A DNA stretch of 64,000 bases from Acytostelium subglobosum LB1 (lineage: Eukaryota > Evosea > Eumycetozoa > Acytosteliales > Acytosteliaceae), in contig NW_012236523.1 of the NCBI RefSeq assembly GCF_000787575.1, forward strand, positions 1,044,985 through 1,108,984, in the 5' to 3' direction. Below, piece after piece: positions 31,295 to 45,380 of this stretch (position 1 is its first letter; each line of letters opens with the position of its first letter). A model generated the notes under the pieces. The model did no database searches, was not told the origin of the DNA, and saw only the letters and a program-made list of their open reading frames with translations. The position numbers and the translations under genes are program-made.

Positions 31295-34200
31295 ATGACA
31301 ACAACAACAACAACAACAACCCATCTATCATTAGAGTCTGTGGACAGTGTACTTGCCCCAGTTGGAGGAAGTGGACGTGTCAAGTACACTTGTCTCGATG
31401 TCTCTAGACGATACCTTGTGTTGGGTGCCAACACTGGTAGCATCTACTTCTTTGAGAGGAAGATGGTTCAGTCACAACAACATCAACATCAACAACAGTC
31501 GATAATGCCAATGCTATTAAACAATGACGGAGTGGTGTTCAATCAGATACTGTCATTCAACGACATTAGAGATTCGATAACTAGCATCAAGATCAATCCG
31601 ACAAATGACAACTTGGTGGCCATCGCCACTCAAAAGGTGATCTTTGTCATTGAGCCCAACCTGACGATACGAAAGGAGAAGGAGAAGATTCTGTTCAAGA
31701 TGACCGACCATCCACGCGACACAGAGACCACTTGCATCGTATGGTCACCGTGCGGCAATTATCTTCTTAGTGGTGATGACGGTGGCAATGTATTTTGCTG
31801 CTCCATTCCAAAGGCTAGACGTGCTTTCTTCTTTAGTGCAGAACCTGTCTGCAAGTTGGACTCTAGAGTGGTTCAGTTGGACACTATCCTGATAGCAAGG
31901 GAAGGCGCACCTCAACAACCTACCCAGACGACCACAGCGGCAGCAGCCGTTTCACAGACATCAACACTCTCGATCCTGGCATCCTCTCTCACCAAGACAT
32001 CGATCATCAACTACCAAATTGGCTCCAATGTCTCTGGAAAGCTATTGACCACTGTCCAGGTGGGCAAGAAGCTGAGAGAGAAGCCTACCAAGCAGGGTGC
32101 TTGCTTCCATCCACTCTCCACCACCTCTGTCTATGCCTCGAGGCCTGGAAAGAGATTATGGTTGGCTGACAGCGTTGAAGGAACCGTGTTGTCCACGATG
32201 AACTTTAAGTCTGGTGGAGAGGAAGGAGCAGTGGTTGTCACACCAATGCCTCTCTCATCTGACCTGTCCTCACCAATGTTGCCCCCTGGTGTGATGTCCT
32301 TTGCCCGTTTGCTCCCTTATGGAGCGTTCGTAGTCTCATTCGACGAGAAGACTTTGCTTCTGATCGACGTCAATGAGGTCGAGGTGTTGGAGTGGAGAGT
32401 CGACAGCACTCTCTTGCAGGACCTTTGTGTTTCTGATGATGCCATTTACATTCTCCATGGACCAAACAGAACAATGTCACGTGTCTATCATGCATCAACT
32501 CAACAACAACATCAACAGCAGCAACAACAACATCAGCAGCAAATCGCATTCACTGTCCCAACATCTGTACCAGTACCTGTACCAATACTTTCTTCGACTG
32601 TAGCCCAACAAACGGCTATGGAGTCATCTCCATCATCTGGCATTGTTTCAAAGCCAGCTACCCAGCCATCAGAAATAACTCTTACAGATGACACCAAGAT
32701 GATCACTACAACAACAGATGTCGCTACATTGGTCGACACCCAAAAACCACCATCATCGACAAACGGCACAACAACCAATCAACCAATTGTGGTTGTAGAG
32801 AATGGTCATATTGATGAACCAAAGAATGGTAAGTTCAAAGATCAAGTTGATTGAATACAACACTTTACTCACACTTTCTCTTCAACAACAGAGATAGCAT
32901 CTGAGCTCTCCAAAGACACTCCCTACACTTTGACCGAGGAGAATTCGGCAGACACAATCAGTTTGACCAACAGCACAAGTTCAATGACACTTGAAGATGT
33001 GATCGATCAACCACAGCAACCCAACGACACCGCCGCCACAGCTGTTACCCCTACGGCGCCTCAACCCTCAACCAACTTTGGTCATACCAGGACCATATCC
33101 AAAGAGAACATCTTTGCGCAGATTGAGGTGTCCAACAACCCACTGGTGATTGCGACCACTTCCACCACCAGAAAGAAGAAGAAGAAGCCAGAAGGCCTTC
33201 CAGTCAATCCACTCAAGACCTCTGGTGCAGATGTACCAAACACCACCACTGCTGGTAGCTCCATGTTGTCGTCCTCTCAAGATCAATCACTCAACTCATC
33301 ATCGTCATCCATCACAACAGAGGATGCTGGCAAGGGAGAGCCCACATTGGAGTTGAAGAACTCCACTGGTGTCAAACGTACCACCGTCATCATCAAGAAG
33401 AAGGTGATCAAGAAGAGCACAGCAAACAGTAGCAGCAGCAACATTGTGACACCAACTGAAGTCTCACCCGTCATTGGACCAAATGCTTCCACTCTTCCCT
33501 CGGCATCACTCCCACCCCTCTCGAGCTCAACTCCAACCATGTCCGATAAGCCACCCTCACCTACCAAACCCGAGCAACACCCAGTGACGGACACCACGTC
33601 CACTGCCAACCAACCTAATCAGCAACAACAAACTCCACCATTGAGCTCATCAAACTCAACAACAACAGCACCAACACCATCTCCACCTTCTCAGCTTGCT
33701 GGCCTAAAGACCAGTGGAATATTTAAGGGAATCAGTGCTGCTACGAACTCTATCCAGGAGATAAGACAACTGGCCGTTAACAAGATCCAAAAGGTAGACC
33801 TCAAGTCCGAGTTCTCGACTATATCACAAAAGATCCAATCCAACTTTGGCTCAGTGACTAGCACCCCAACTACATCGACACCTCCAACGCTCGAGCAACA
33901 TGTTGATCCACTGGCCCTTGAACCAACCCAGCCAGCTTCAGTTGAGAATGTCCAGCCAGTCGCACAACCTCCACCACCACCCGAGTTGACACCAGTAGAG
34001 CTCCTCGACAAGCTCACACGATCGACATACGACGCAATGCTCGCCTACCACTCAAAGAAGATCGAGGCCGGTGTCCTCCCACTTCTTCAGCCATGGCTAC
34101 AGGCATTCAACCGTGTCGAGTATGTAGCACCTTCGGAAATGGTGTCCGAGATCATCACTGGATGCTTCTTGTTGGGCGTCAACCCTATGTCATACGACTC

Positions 34201-35788
34201 ACAGGGCAGGCTTTGTCGTTGTTGGAATGAGACCAGTGCTCGAGAGACGATAAGGAAATACTTCACCTATCTCGACTGCAACAAGATATATCCCTACGTC
34301 AATGAGAGACAGTGGGACTCCTGTACAGACACTTTGTTGGACATGGAGACATTTGCAAGACAGAACTCAAAGGTCATTGCCACATTGAACACCTTTATCG
34401 ACAGCAATGATGGTACTGGCTGCATCCAGTATCTAGAGAATCATCTCGATGATATTGGTCTGCTATTTAGGTATATGGAGATTCTTCTCGATTCACAGAC
34501 CAAGTTGTCTACACTTTTCTACGCCAGCCGCTATCCAGTGATTCTGCCTCGCAACATTCTAAAGTTTGTTGATCAACGCCCCGCAGCCCGTCTAGCCGTC
34601 AAGTTTGAGTACCTAAACCACCTGATGATCAAGACGCCCGAATGTCGAATGGACACCAATCTCATGGAGGACTGGTTCCTCTCCAACCTGGTGCATTTGC
34701 AGCCACCCAAGGATCAGTTGTTCATTACCAATGATAACATACCAGAGACTAGACGACCTAGAGTCGGAGCACATCTCATCGAATGGAAGCACTCTGTTCA
34801 ATTGATGTCCATCATCAACAAGGTCGTCAGCAACGAGTACATATTCAACATCTCCCGACTGGAGCACCTGTGCGAACAACATGGATTCTTTGAGGGACTC
34901 CTGGCCATCTACAGCCACCTCTACAGAACATTTGGCGCCAAGTCACACAGCTACAACGAGGAACTCCGCAACCAATATGTACAGAAGCTGCTCAACCTAG
35001 TTGTTGCCACAGACAACATCGATGCCCTCACCAAGGTCATGGAGAACAACATTGACCTAGCCCTGTGGACAACACTGCTGGAGAAGATGCAGGAGCAACG
35101 TGACTACTACAACAACATCTTCTTCAATCGTGACACTGCCTTTGCCATCTCTGAGCCGTTTGCCGCACGACTGATGGGACGTTCGATTGGTGCCCTACAA
35201 GCCATTGACCTGCTCTTGACCTCCTCGCTGTTTGAATCTGCCCAACTTCCATCGGAGCTATTCTCGGAATGGATACGCAATGGAAAGTGGACAATGTACA
35301 ACAGGAAGTCAATCGCACATGAAATACTATCTCGTTTGGACAGTTACCTCTGGACCAAGAAGCCTATGAACCTATCTCCACAGATCTGGTCTCTGGTCGT
35401 AGATGACCTGAATCATTTCCATACCCCAACCGGTCTAAAGGCACATCATCAAACACTACAGCAACAGCAACAACAACAACATCAACAACAAGATTTGATT
35501 AGTTCTACCGAACTAAATCAATCATCTTCATCTTTAGCAACTACGACAGTGAACTTGGGTGTCACACCACAGTTCTTTGAGGACTCTAGCTTCCACTGGG
35601 GTACCGAGACCGAGCTGCACGGTGGACAATGTCCAGTGTGCACACTGCCGCTCATCGAGAACCCAGAGTCTAGCTTCCTTGGTGTGACTCCGTCCAGTGT
35701 CATTGTTTTCCCATACTGTGGACACTCCTACCATCAGTGCTGTATTGAAGAACAAGGTTGTCTGCTATGTTACTCTCAAAGAAAATAA
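31295..35788 (+). CDS. hps5: HPS5 homologue (BLOC-2 subunit) with RING-like C-terminus
   Basis: Two inferred exons (31295-32828 and 32892-35788) join in frame to 1476 residues. The N-terminal third is a WD40-like propeller matching HPS5 (KYTCLDVSRRYLVLGANTGS, SRVVQLD, GACFHPLSTTSVYASRPGKRLW). A disordered Ser/Thr/Pro/Gln region of about 450 residues follows (Poly-Gln near 32500-32545). A helical repeat half then starts at about residue 880 with the motif LLDKLTRSTYDAMLAYHSKK. The extreme C-terminus holds a zinc-binding RING-like unit (CPVCTLPL, then YCGHSYHQCCIEEQGCLLC). HPS5 is part of BLOC-2, which guides cargo to lysosome-related organelles. The first Met precedes a Thr run and is the only upstream ATG in frame. 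Confidence 0.88.
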
Positions 35789-36064
35789 AGTGTACAACGA
35801 TTGTACTGTACTGATGATTGAGTGATCATCATTGTCATCAACATGATCATCGACATGTTACTATGTTTGAGTAAACGACCTTATTGGCCTTATTTATTAC
35901 ATATATTTTATGTGCCACTGTTATCTGAGGCAACGTTGTTGTTGTTGTTATTTGTTGTTGTTTGACGACTCTTGCTGCTGATGTTGCTGCGGCGCTAGTA
36001 TAAAATGATCTGGGATGGACATCTAGCTTCCTTTTGGAGACTAGAGACGAGAGATAGAATGCAT

Positions 36065-37790
<1,726 letters not shown>

Positions 37791-39697
37791 ATGAAATATA
37801 ATTCAATTATAATATGCCTCGTTGTAATTGCAACATCTTTCTCCTTGATGGCATTGGGAGAGAAGAATGACTATACATCAGTAGAATATGCTATGCCAAT
37901 GCTTGAGCAGCATGGCGCTGCTCTGACCGAGTTACTCCAGGGTGCTCCACTACCCCACGTCCCCTTACCAAAGACTCCATCCTGTGGCTACGAGAAGCTC
38001 AGATCAAGAAATCCACATGCCAGAAGATCAGTACCAGTGAACAGCATCAAGACCCTTGACACCCTCGCAGCTGCTGCTCCTGCCATGGACACTCACCCAT
38101 TCAGGATTGTGTTCAACAACACCTTTTTATCGACATCCAACAGCCAGACATGCTCAAGTATTGGCCAGACCGTCCAATTAAGTAATGACCAAGGAAACCT
38201 CCAGAACTACGTTTGCACTGCCGCCGATATATTGACACCAGGCTTAATCAACTTGATTAAGAACGTATTGTTGCCACACGTGACCGATACCTACGGTGAC
38301 GTACTGGAGGTCAATGGCCCCAACAGCCACCAGGGAAGCCAGCCATACCCGAACTGTGCCGGCGAGGACTACACCATTGACATTAGCAAGGGTTTCGTCG
38401 GAGACTTTATGTACTATGTAACAGCTCATCCCACTCTGGACGCTGGTGTCATTGCCTACGCCACCTCTTGCCTGATGAGATCAGACACTGGTGCACCAGT
38501 TGTTGGACTAATCAACTTTGCGCCAATGTACTTTGCCAATTTTGCCAACACCTCTTATGCCAAGACTAACCAGGCCGAGTGGCAAACATTCTTTGCGTAA
38601 GTACAAGATGCATGATGGAATAATAGTTTGTTAATATATATATATGTATTAATTCCAACTACCCTCCAACTATACACAGAGTATCACTACATGAGGCCAC
38701 CCATGCTCTTGGATTTGCTTCGGACATGTATGACAAGTTTATCACGGCCACTACTGCAAACCCACCTACCACCACCGTAGTGTCAAAGGAGGTCAGCCCA
38801 TCTGGAGAGCAGTACAGCGTCACAAAGACATTCCTTCAGACCCCAGCCGTCAAGTCATTCATTCAGAATCACTATGGATGTGACTCAATGCCGGGAGCTG
38901 AGCTAGAGGACAATGGAGGTTCTGGAACAGCTGGAAGTCATTGGAGTGCCCTCCGCATCGGAGAGGAGCTAATGTTGGGCTATGCCCAGGCATCTGCACC
39001 ACTTACAGGATTGACCCTGTCACTTCTCAAGGACTCTGGCTGGTACATCACTCATCAGACACAGGATGTGAAGCCGTTGGTCTGGGGTCTAAAGAAGGGT
39101 TGTGACTTTGCCCTTAAGCCTTGCTCAGCGTCAACATGGAACTTTGACGGCTACTGGAACTCCAACGTTACTCTTAACAAGCCTTTGGTGTCCTGCACTG
39201 CAACTAGAGCTGGTGTAGGTTATACTGCCATCATTTCCAATAAGGAAGTGACGGCCAACCCACAATTCCAGCACTTTGCTGCTGACAATTCATGGGGTGG
39301 TGCCAGCGGAGGACTCTTCTCCTTCTGTCTGTTCAACTCTGCCGAGACCTTCCAACAGGCCTACTACTGTTTCGATACCAACCAGACGCCAAACGCCCTC
39401 GGAGAGGTATTTGGTGATAGCTCTGCATGCTTCCTTTCGCCATCAAACAACAAGCTCGTGCCAACATGTCGTCCACAGAGATGCCAGGACAAGCAGCTCC
39501 AGTTCCAGGTCGATGGCAAGTGGTTCACTTGTCAACAGCCAGGAATGATTGTCGATGTCAGCTCAACTGTCTCTGTTCGCTGCCCTCAGGAGAGCAACGC
39601 CCTCTGCCAGAACCAACAGAACTCATCCACCTTTGTCCAAGTGAATGGAATGCTCATCGTCTTGTTTGGTCTTCTCGTTGCAATGCTCCTGCTTTAA
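37791..39697 (+). CDS. Leishmanolysin-like (M8/gp63) metalloprotease, surface-anchored
   Basis: Two inferred exons (37791-38596, 38680-39697) encode 607 residues. A signal peptide opens the protein (MKYNSIIICLVVIATSFSLMAL). The zinc site HEATHALGF (HExxH) sits right after the splice junction. The third zinc His fits the block GSHWSALRIGEELMLGYAQ about 80 residues later, as in M8 peptidases, and the following Met supplies the Met-turn. The C-terminal Cys-rich part ends with a short hydrophobic tail and no cytosolic residues (MLIVLFGLLVAMLLL), which suggests a GPI anchor. The family degrades extracellular proteins, and Dictyostelium has several. The gene runs toward a crotonase gene. Confidence 0.93.
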
Positions 39698-39798
39698 GTT
39701 AATATATTATAATAACACCGACTTATTATTTAGCCATCATTACTTGTATCTTCTTTTGTATTGACTTGATGTTGATTGGTTCAGGCTATAAGTTTAGC

Positions 39799-40873
39799 TT
39801 AGAACCTGGGAGGTCTCTTTTCTTTAATGGCAGTGACACCCTCGACAATGTCGGTGGATGCATAGCACATTGCCTGGGCTCCTGCCTCTCTCGTCAAAGA
39901 TTGGTCCAAACACTCATTCTGTTGATTACGAAGTGTCTTTAGACAGCTCTGTACTGCGATACTGTTGTTTGTAGTAGGTGTTGTTAGGATAAGTACTCTC
40001 TTGGATGGACTTTAAAAACAACGACAACAACAACTTAACTTACCTCGACTTCTTGGCGATGCGCAGTGCAAGATCCAGTGAAGCTGGAATCAAGTTGTCG
40101 GGCTCGACTACATCCAACACAACACCCAATCTCTTGGCTTCCTCACCCTGGATGACATCACCAGTTAGCATCAAACGGGAAGCTACTTGGTGTCCCAACA
40201 ATCTTGGCATGAAGTGAGTAGCGGCCATTCCTAGGAAATAAGAGAGGGAACCGTGAAAAGAGAGATGATCAGTCAGTGCTACCTTGTTTCAGGAAGAACA
40301 GAAAAGAGAGTGTCCCTACTACTACTACTACTTACCTGGATGGATACCAAGGTCAACAAAGGTAACACCCATACGAGCCTTACTACTGATAAGTCTCAAA
40401 TCAGTGGCCATAGCGAGACACATTCCAGCACCAATGGCAGGACCATTGATGGCAGAGATGATTGGTACCTCAATCTTGCGGATGTAGAGGAAGGTGCGAT
40501 AGAATCTCTCCATGATCTCTGCGTTGTTCTGAGGTGTGTCTTTGGATCGCTCCATGAGGAAGGACAGATCACCACCGGCAGAGAATGCATTGCCCTGTCC
40601 AGTGAGGATGACACACTTGAGTTGCTTGTCGGCAGATAGCTCATCAACGACATTCTTAAAGTCGGCACCCATCTCAAAGGAGAGTGCATTGAACTGCGCT
40701 GGTTTGTTGAGTTTGATAAAGGCAACACCAGAGTAGGTGCCATTGACCATATGACGTTCCAACAAGACCAGCTTTTCGCTCAATTGTGTTGTTGTTGAGT
40801 ATGTGCGAGTGAATGAGGTGGTCATTTGACCAACCACTCTTCTGAATGCAATTGTTGTTGTTGTTGTGAACAT
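39799..40873 (-). CDS. Mitochondrial enoyl-CoA hydratase/isomerase family protein
   Basis: Three inferred exons (40873 to about 40338, about 40228-40043, about 39965-39799). The N-terminus is Thr/Arg/Ser-rich, a likely mitochondrial presequence ([25 protein letters not shown]). Crotonase signatures follow: [14 protein letters not shown], the oxyanion segment [11 protein letters not shown], and [21 protein letters not shown]. The second acid region reads [21 protein letters not shown]; the usual catalytic Glu pair of hydratases is not evident there, so an isomerase or other crotonase activity is as likely. Substrate unknown. An ATG 27 codons into the first exon is possible but would remove the targeting signal. 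Confidence 0.88.
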
Positions 40874-41020
40874 TGTTGTTGTTATGTCTACTATTGGTAG
40901 GGTTGTCTGATGGTGTTAAGAGTGGGGGTTGATGTGTGAAACTAGTGATGATCAAGCAGTAGTTGTTTTTAGATATATCACTTATAAAACTCGTCTAAAG
41001 ATATATATAAATAATTAATA

Positions 41021-41929
41021 ATGTCAACAAATAGAAGAACCAATAGATTGGATCCCTTTGGCTATCACTTTAACCAAGCGGGTCAGCTGCGGTCAACACC
41101 TAATCCTGAGGAAAAGTTCAAGTTTGTTACCCAGGACCACTATGAACGACTGGGCGACACTGTCGCTCTGACCATACAGGACATGATGAAGGAGGCACCC
41201 TACAACCTACAAGAGATCCTCATACCTGTGGCACCACAGCCACAAGAGGAAATACTGCCACCTCTACCTCAAACCAACAACGACGATGATGACAAGAAGG
41301 CAAGATCAAACATCTTCATAAGCAATGACTTTTATACAAACACCGATCGACTGATGGTCATCATCTGTGGCAGTGGCCAAGTGCGTGCTGGACAATGGGC
41401 CAGAAGTCTATGCATCAACGACTCACTCAAGACCGGCAGCATTCTTCCCTACTTGGAGCGTGCCGAACTCAATGGATTCGCTACAATTGTGCTCAATCCT
41501 AATTTGAACTTTGTTGGCAACTCACCAGTAGAGGGCAGTGAGAGTCCAATCAACCACGCATTGTACTGCTATGACAACTTTGTTGCCAAGTCACCAGCAC
41601 AACAGGTGGTGATCGTGGCACACTCATTTGGAGGCGTCGTCACAATGAACCTATTATCCAAGAGGAAGCCACTTCTAGAACGTCTCAAGGCTGTTGCATT
41701 GACCGACAGTGTACACTCGCCACATCAGGTTCGTGGTGACACCGAGCAGTTACTCAAGTTCCTTCAGGATCGTTGTCGCAATTGGATCGCATCCAACGAA
41801 CCACTTGACACAGACTTTGGATCTAATCCATCATGCTCAATTGTATCATCAGGCTCAAATATCCACGAATATACGAGCTCTTCATGTATGGAGTCACTCT
41901 TCAAATACATCAAAGGTCTGACACTTTGA
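41021..41929 (+). CDS. Arb2/FAM172-domain protein
   Basis: A single exon of 302 residues. The N-terminal block DPFGYHFNQAGQLRSTPNPEEKF is typical of FAM172 family proteins. The central alpha/beta-hydrolase-like fold carries RLMVIICGSGQVRAGQWAR and the serine elbow IVAHSFGGVVTM. The C-terminus has RNWIASNEPLDT and a His-containing HEYTSSSCMESLFKYI. Human FAM172A and fission yeast Arb2 act in chromatin, splicing or Argonaute complexes. The fold resembles a serine hydrolase, but activity is unproven. The Asp/Lys insert (DDDDKKAR) is a local low-complexity loop. Its start is 147 bases from that of the divergent crotonase gene. Confidence 0.88.
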   Translation: MSTNRRTNRLDPFGYHFNQAGQLRSTPNPEEKFKFVTQDHYERLGDTVALTIQDMMKEAPYNLQEILIPVAPQPQEEILPPLPQTNNDDDDKKARSNIFISNDFYTNTDRLMVIICGSGQVRAGQWARSLCINDSLKTGSILPYLERAELNGFATIVLNPNLNFVGNSPVEGSESPINHALYCYDNFVAKSPAQQVVIVAHSFGGVVTMNLLSKRKPLLERLKAVALTDSVHSPHQVRGDTEQLLKFLQDRCRNWIASNEPLDTDFGSNPSCSIVSSGSNIHEYTSSSCMESLFKYIKGLTL

Positions 41930-42070
41930 TAACAAAGAATAAAAAAAAAGAGATAATTATGTTGTGTGTGTTCAACACAAAACATACCTCGTGTTTCAAT
42001 TATCACTGTTCATACAAATACGTACATATATATTTATAATAATTATATTAGAGAAAGATAGTGATTGATC

Positions 42071-42796
42071 ATGGGTCACCATCATCATCACCATCATCAT
42101 CATCATAAGAGTCATGGCTTGTCAAACTGTTGTATCGCACTGAATGGTATATGCTTTCTGATTACTATGATTGCTGGTTCAGTCATCGTCGGAGCACTGC
42201 TCAGACCATCGATGCAGTATATCGACAACTGGCGTCTCCTCAACTGTACACTTGATACACAGAACATCACTCGCTACTGTCAAATAGATGACAAGTGTCA
42301 AGAGTCAACCAATCAGATTCAGTTCCCCTCATACTTCTACGACAATGGACGACGATTCCCCTACGAGTACGATGCGAACGAGACACCTTTAGACGACTCA
42401 TCTGCAGAGGCACCTGTACCAAACAACACGTGCTCTGCACCAACGCCCAACCAATGCTTCCAGGGCAGCATCATCTTTCACTATCAACCAAACAACGCCA
42501 CTGACGACATTCAGTCACAATCACTCTACGTCAATGGCACCTATTACAACGCCTATGACTTTGTCTACCATTTCAACGGCAGCTTCCACTGCTGGGTGGA
42601 TACACACAACAGTAGTCGTATCTCGGTGTTGCCCATACCAAAGTACTCGCCTGGTGGTGCCATTGCAACAGGCATATTATTCTCATTCTCATTGATATGT
42701 CTAATCATCCTGTTCATTCTGATATCGATAAGGTGCTTCTGCAAGAATCATCACGACTACCAGCCAATCTATAGAATACAAGCAGACGACGACTAG
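42071..42796 (+). CDS. Two-TM glycoprotein with native deca-histidine N-terminus
   Basis: A single exon of 241 residues starting at the ATG of MGHHHHHHHHHHKSHG. A first membrane helix (CIALNGICFLITMIAGSVIVGALL) is followed by a lumenal or extracellular domain with eight or nine Asn-glycosylation sequons and paired cysteines. A second helix (GAIATGILFSFSLICLIILFILISI) leads to a short Cys/His tail ending IQADDD. Topology: both ends cytosolic. I do not recognise the family; the layout recalls small tetraspan- or CD20-unlike amoebal surface proteins. The His run is encoded by mixed CAT/CAC codons in normal gene context, so it is not a cloning tag. Confidence 0.8.
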   Translation: MGHHHHHHHHHHKSHGLSNCCIALNGICFLITMIAGSVIVGALLRPSMQYIDNWRLLNCTLDTQNITRYCQIDDKCQESTNQIQFPSYFYDNGRRFPYEYDANETPLDDSSAEAPVPNNTCSAPTPNQCFQGSIIFHYQPNNATDDIQSQSLYVNGTYYNAYDFVYHFNGSFHCWVDTHNSSRISVLPIPKYSPGGAIATGILFSFSLICLIILFILISIRCFCKNHHDYQPIYRIQADDD

Positions 42797-42984
42797 ACTA
42801 GACTACATTACAATACAATACAATCAAGCCTCCTCCTCTTCCTCCTTCCCCCCACCTTCTCCTCCGTCTACTGATCGGAACATGTATTATTCTTACAACA
42901 ACAGCAGCTTGCCAATAAATGATTGATTGTCAACAACAACAACAAGAATGAGTTGCCACTTAATTTATATACATAGTGTTTGCT

Positions 42985-44439
42985 CTATTCCCAATCAAAT
43001 ACCTCGTCATCACCATCCTCAAGAGATGTTGACTTTGTTACAGACCTTGCTGCTGGTTTCTCCTCCTTTTCCTGGATAGGTATGCTATTGATTAGTCATT
43101 GATGATAGTGTGACCATGATGCAGTCATTACTTACTTGTTTGATTTTGCGACGTTCCTCCTCTTCCTCCTGATACCTTTGCTCTAGCTCTCTGGTCAACT
43201 CTTCATCGCTATCGAAATCATCCTCCTCTTTAACAACGGTAGTTGGTTGTTCCATTGAACCAATCGGTAAGTTATCAGTATTGACTGGTAATTCAGCCAA
43301 CGTCTCTGTTTCCTCTGTTGTTGTCGTTGTCGTTGCCATTGTCATTGACACTGGAGATACAATATCATCATTGTTCGAGTCATTGATTTCTATTTCCTCG
43401 TCATCCCAACCTACATCCTCTTCGTTAGTTGCAACCTCTGTAATGATTATGGTAGGAAGGAAGGTTAGTCTAGCTAACACCTATAATCAATAGTAATATT
43501 AACATACTCTGTAACAATAGTTGTCTTCTTTCTTCCTCCTTCTGTGACTTGTATTGCTTGTAGAAGTATTTCAGCCAGAACTGTTGGTGAGGTATCTCAT
43601 TTGGTACTGGAGAGTATATCAAAGTTAGTTGATTGCTTTTACTCCATCATGATATAGTAAGTAAGAGACACGTACCATATTTTGTGTACAGTGACTTGAT
43701 AGTGTCATCTCCAGAGAGTATTGTGTTGATCTGAACGTTGTGTGCCTCCAACGGTCCGAATGTTTGGCACCATTGCTCATAGTCCTCAATGTTTGATGGA
43801 TCGGATGAGAAGAATGATAAACTCTTCAACAGTTTGTTGGTGGAGGCCTTGATAGAGTTTGATGTGCCTGTATTCGATGTACTGCCACTGCTACTACTAG
43901 TAGTAGTGAACATTGATGATGATGATGATGGTCCGCTATTGCCACTGTTGCCACCACTGCTGCTTTGTTGTCCTGCTGTTGGGAGAAGACCAGTTGTCGC
44001 AAGGTTTGTCTTGACGGTCTCGATTTGCTCCTGGAGCACAACAGTAGTGTCTTGGTAGAGTGACTTTGAGAACTCTTGAAGATCCTCTTTGTAGATGTTG
44101 ACCATTTGATCCGACGTCTTCTTGATTGTCTCGACAATGTTCATCTGTTGGACAGACTCAACGAGTTGATTGCCAAGTGTTGTGATATCGACGCTGCCCA
44201 AACTGCTGATGGTGTTTGATATACCTCCCCACCATCCCCTATCGTATACATTAGTTATCAGTACAACAATAGTCATTAAAGTGACTGTCTGTGAGTGATT
44301 GGTAGAGGAGAACTTACCATCCTGTAGAAGGTGGTGCTTCGCTGACAACAGGCTTTGTTGTTGTTGTTGTTGTTGATGTAGTATTGTTAGGATGTCCAAT
44401 ACTACCAGTTGTAGAGGTATCATTGTTTTGATCCTCCAT
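42985..44439 (-). CDS. BSD-domain protein (BSDC1-like)
   Basis: Five or so exons from ATG 44439 to TAG 42985. The N-terminal Thr/Asn-rich segment leads to GWWGGISNTISSLGS, a start typical of BSDC1/synapse-associated proteins. A helical region (VESVQQMNIVETIKKTSDQM, EFSKSLYQDT) follows. A Ser/Gly-rich linker and the BSD segment come next (EDYEQWCQTFGPLEAHNVQI, then an exon encoding HQQFWLKYFYKQYKSQ, which has the diagnostic FW-x-x-YF pattern). The C-terminus is acidic (ERRKIK, EVFDWE). The domain is also found in TFIIH p62 and DOS2-like proteins, and its cellular role is unclear. Confidence 0.82.
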
Positions 44440-44557
44440 GTTATAACTATAAATATTTGTTTGAGAAAGTGACTCAATGTGAATGGTGGTCTTCCACAGG
44501 TGGTACTCAAGTTTTGATCAAACAGGAGCTCACCAATATATAAATAGGTAACTTTAT

Positions 44558-45380
44558 TTAGTTCTTTCTATTATACTTGCACCTGCCATTAGTAGGATCA
44601 GTGCATTGGTTTTGAAGCATTATTCCTATCTGAATAATCTTTTGGTACTCGTTAAAGGTAACGTTGAACTTTCCAAGTGGACGGCCATCATCCAAAGACT
44701 GAACAGCCGAGATTGGATCATGGTCACTCCATCCACATGAATCTGATCCGAAGAGGTCTTGGCAAGTCTGTGGGGAGGCATCAATGATTGGCATACCTGC
44801 TTCTTGTTCAACCTCGATGTTGGGTCCTGCATCAATTGTGACAACCTTGACACAAGTTCCATAGAATGCATTTCCGAAATCCTCCTCATTGGCAGTGCCA
44901 GAGCTTGATCCAGAACCTCCTGAGGATGAAGTACCTGAGGAACCTCCTGACGAGCTACCAGATGAACCACCTGAGGACGAACCACCAGATGAGGAGCCAG
45001 AGGAGGAAGTTCCACTTGATCCACTGGTACCGGATGAAGAGGATGAGGAGCCTGATGTTCCACCACCTCCTGTGGCACAGATTGTCAGGTAGACTCCACA
45101 ACCAAAACGTTGAGAATCAGCAGAGAAGTAAGTGGTCGAAGAACAACCCGGTCCACATGCAGTGGACTCATCACAGAATGATGTTAAATAGTATTGGTTG
45201 TTGGATGGAATTGAACAACACATCTAGAAAATTTTTTATTATTGATTAGTTTGTTGGATAATATTAAGTTTAAGGTACGAGCCAGTAACATACGTTTCCA
45301 TAACAAGGGTCAGCACAATCATATGATAATGCAACGCTGACAAACAGGGCCAACATCAAAAGTAAATGTGATCTCATCAT
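44558..45380 (-). CDS. Aly-type amoebal lysozyme with Ser/Gly-rich insert
   Basis: Two inferred exons (45380-45294, 45223-44558) encode 250 residues. There is a signal peptide (MMRSHLLLMLALFVSVALS). The mature protein matches the Dictyostelium AlyA-D lysozyme pattern: CADPCYGNMCCSIPSNNQYYL, then FSADSQRFGCGVYL, and after the insert GTCVKVVTIDAGPNIEVEQE, GMPIIDASPQTC, CGWSDHDPI and RPLGKFNVT. Aly enzymes degrade bacterial peptidoglycan in phagosomes. A run of about 60 residues of Ser/Gly/Thr (about 44895-45075) splits the two halves; I recall no such linker in AlyA. Cysteines conserved on both sides suggest the fold survives. Confidence 0.88.

Noticed and set aside
42071-42120. Cloning-vector His tag contamination
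   Set aside because: The run uses mixed codons, no vector sequence adjoins it, and the frame continues into a membrane protein with native flanks.
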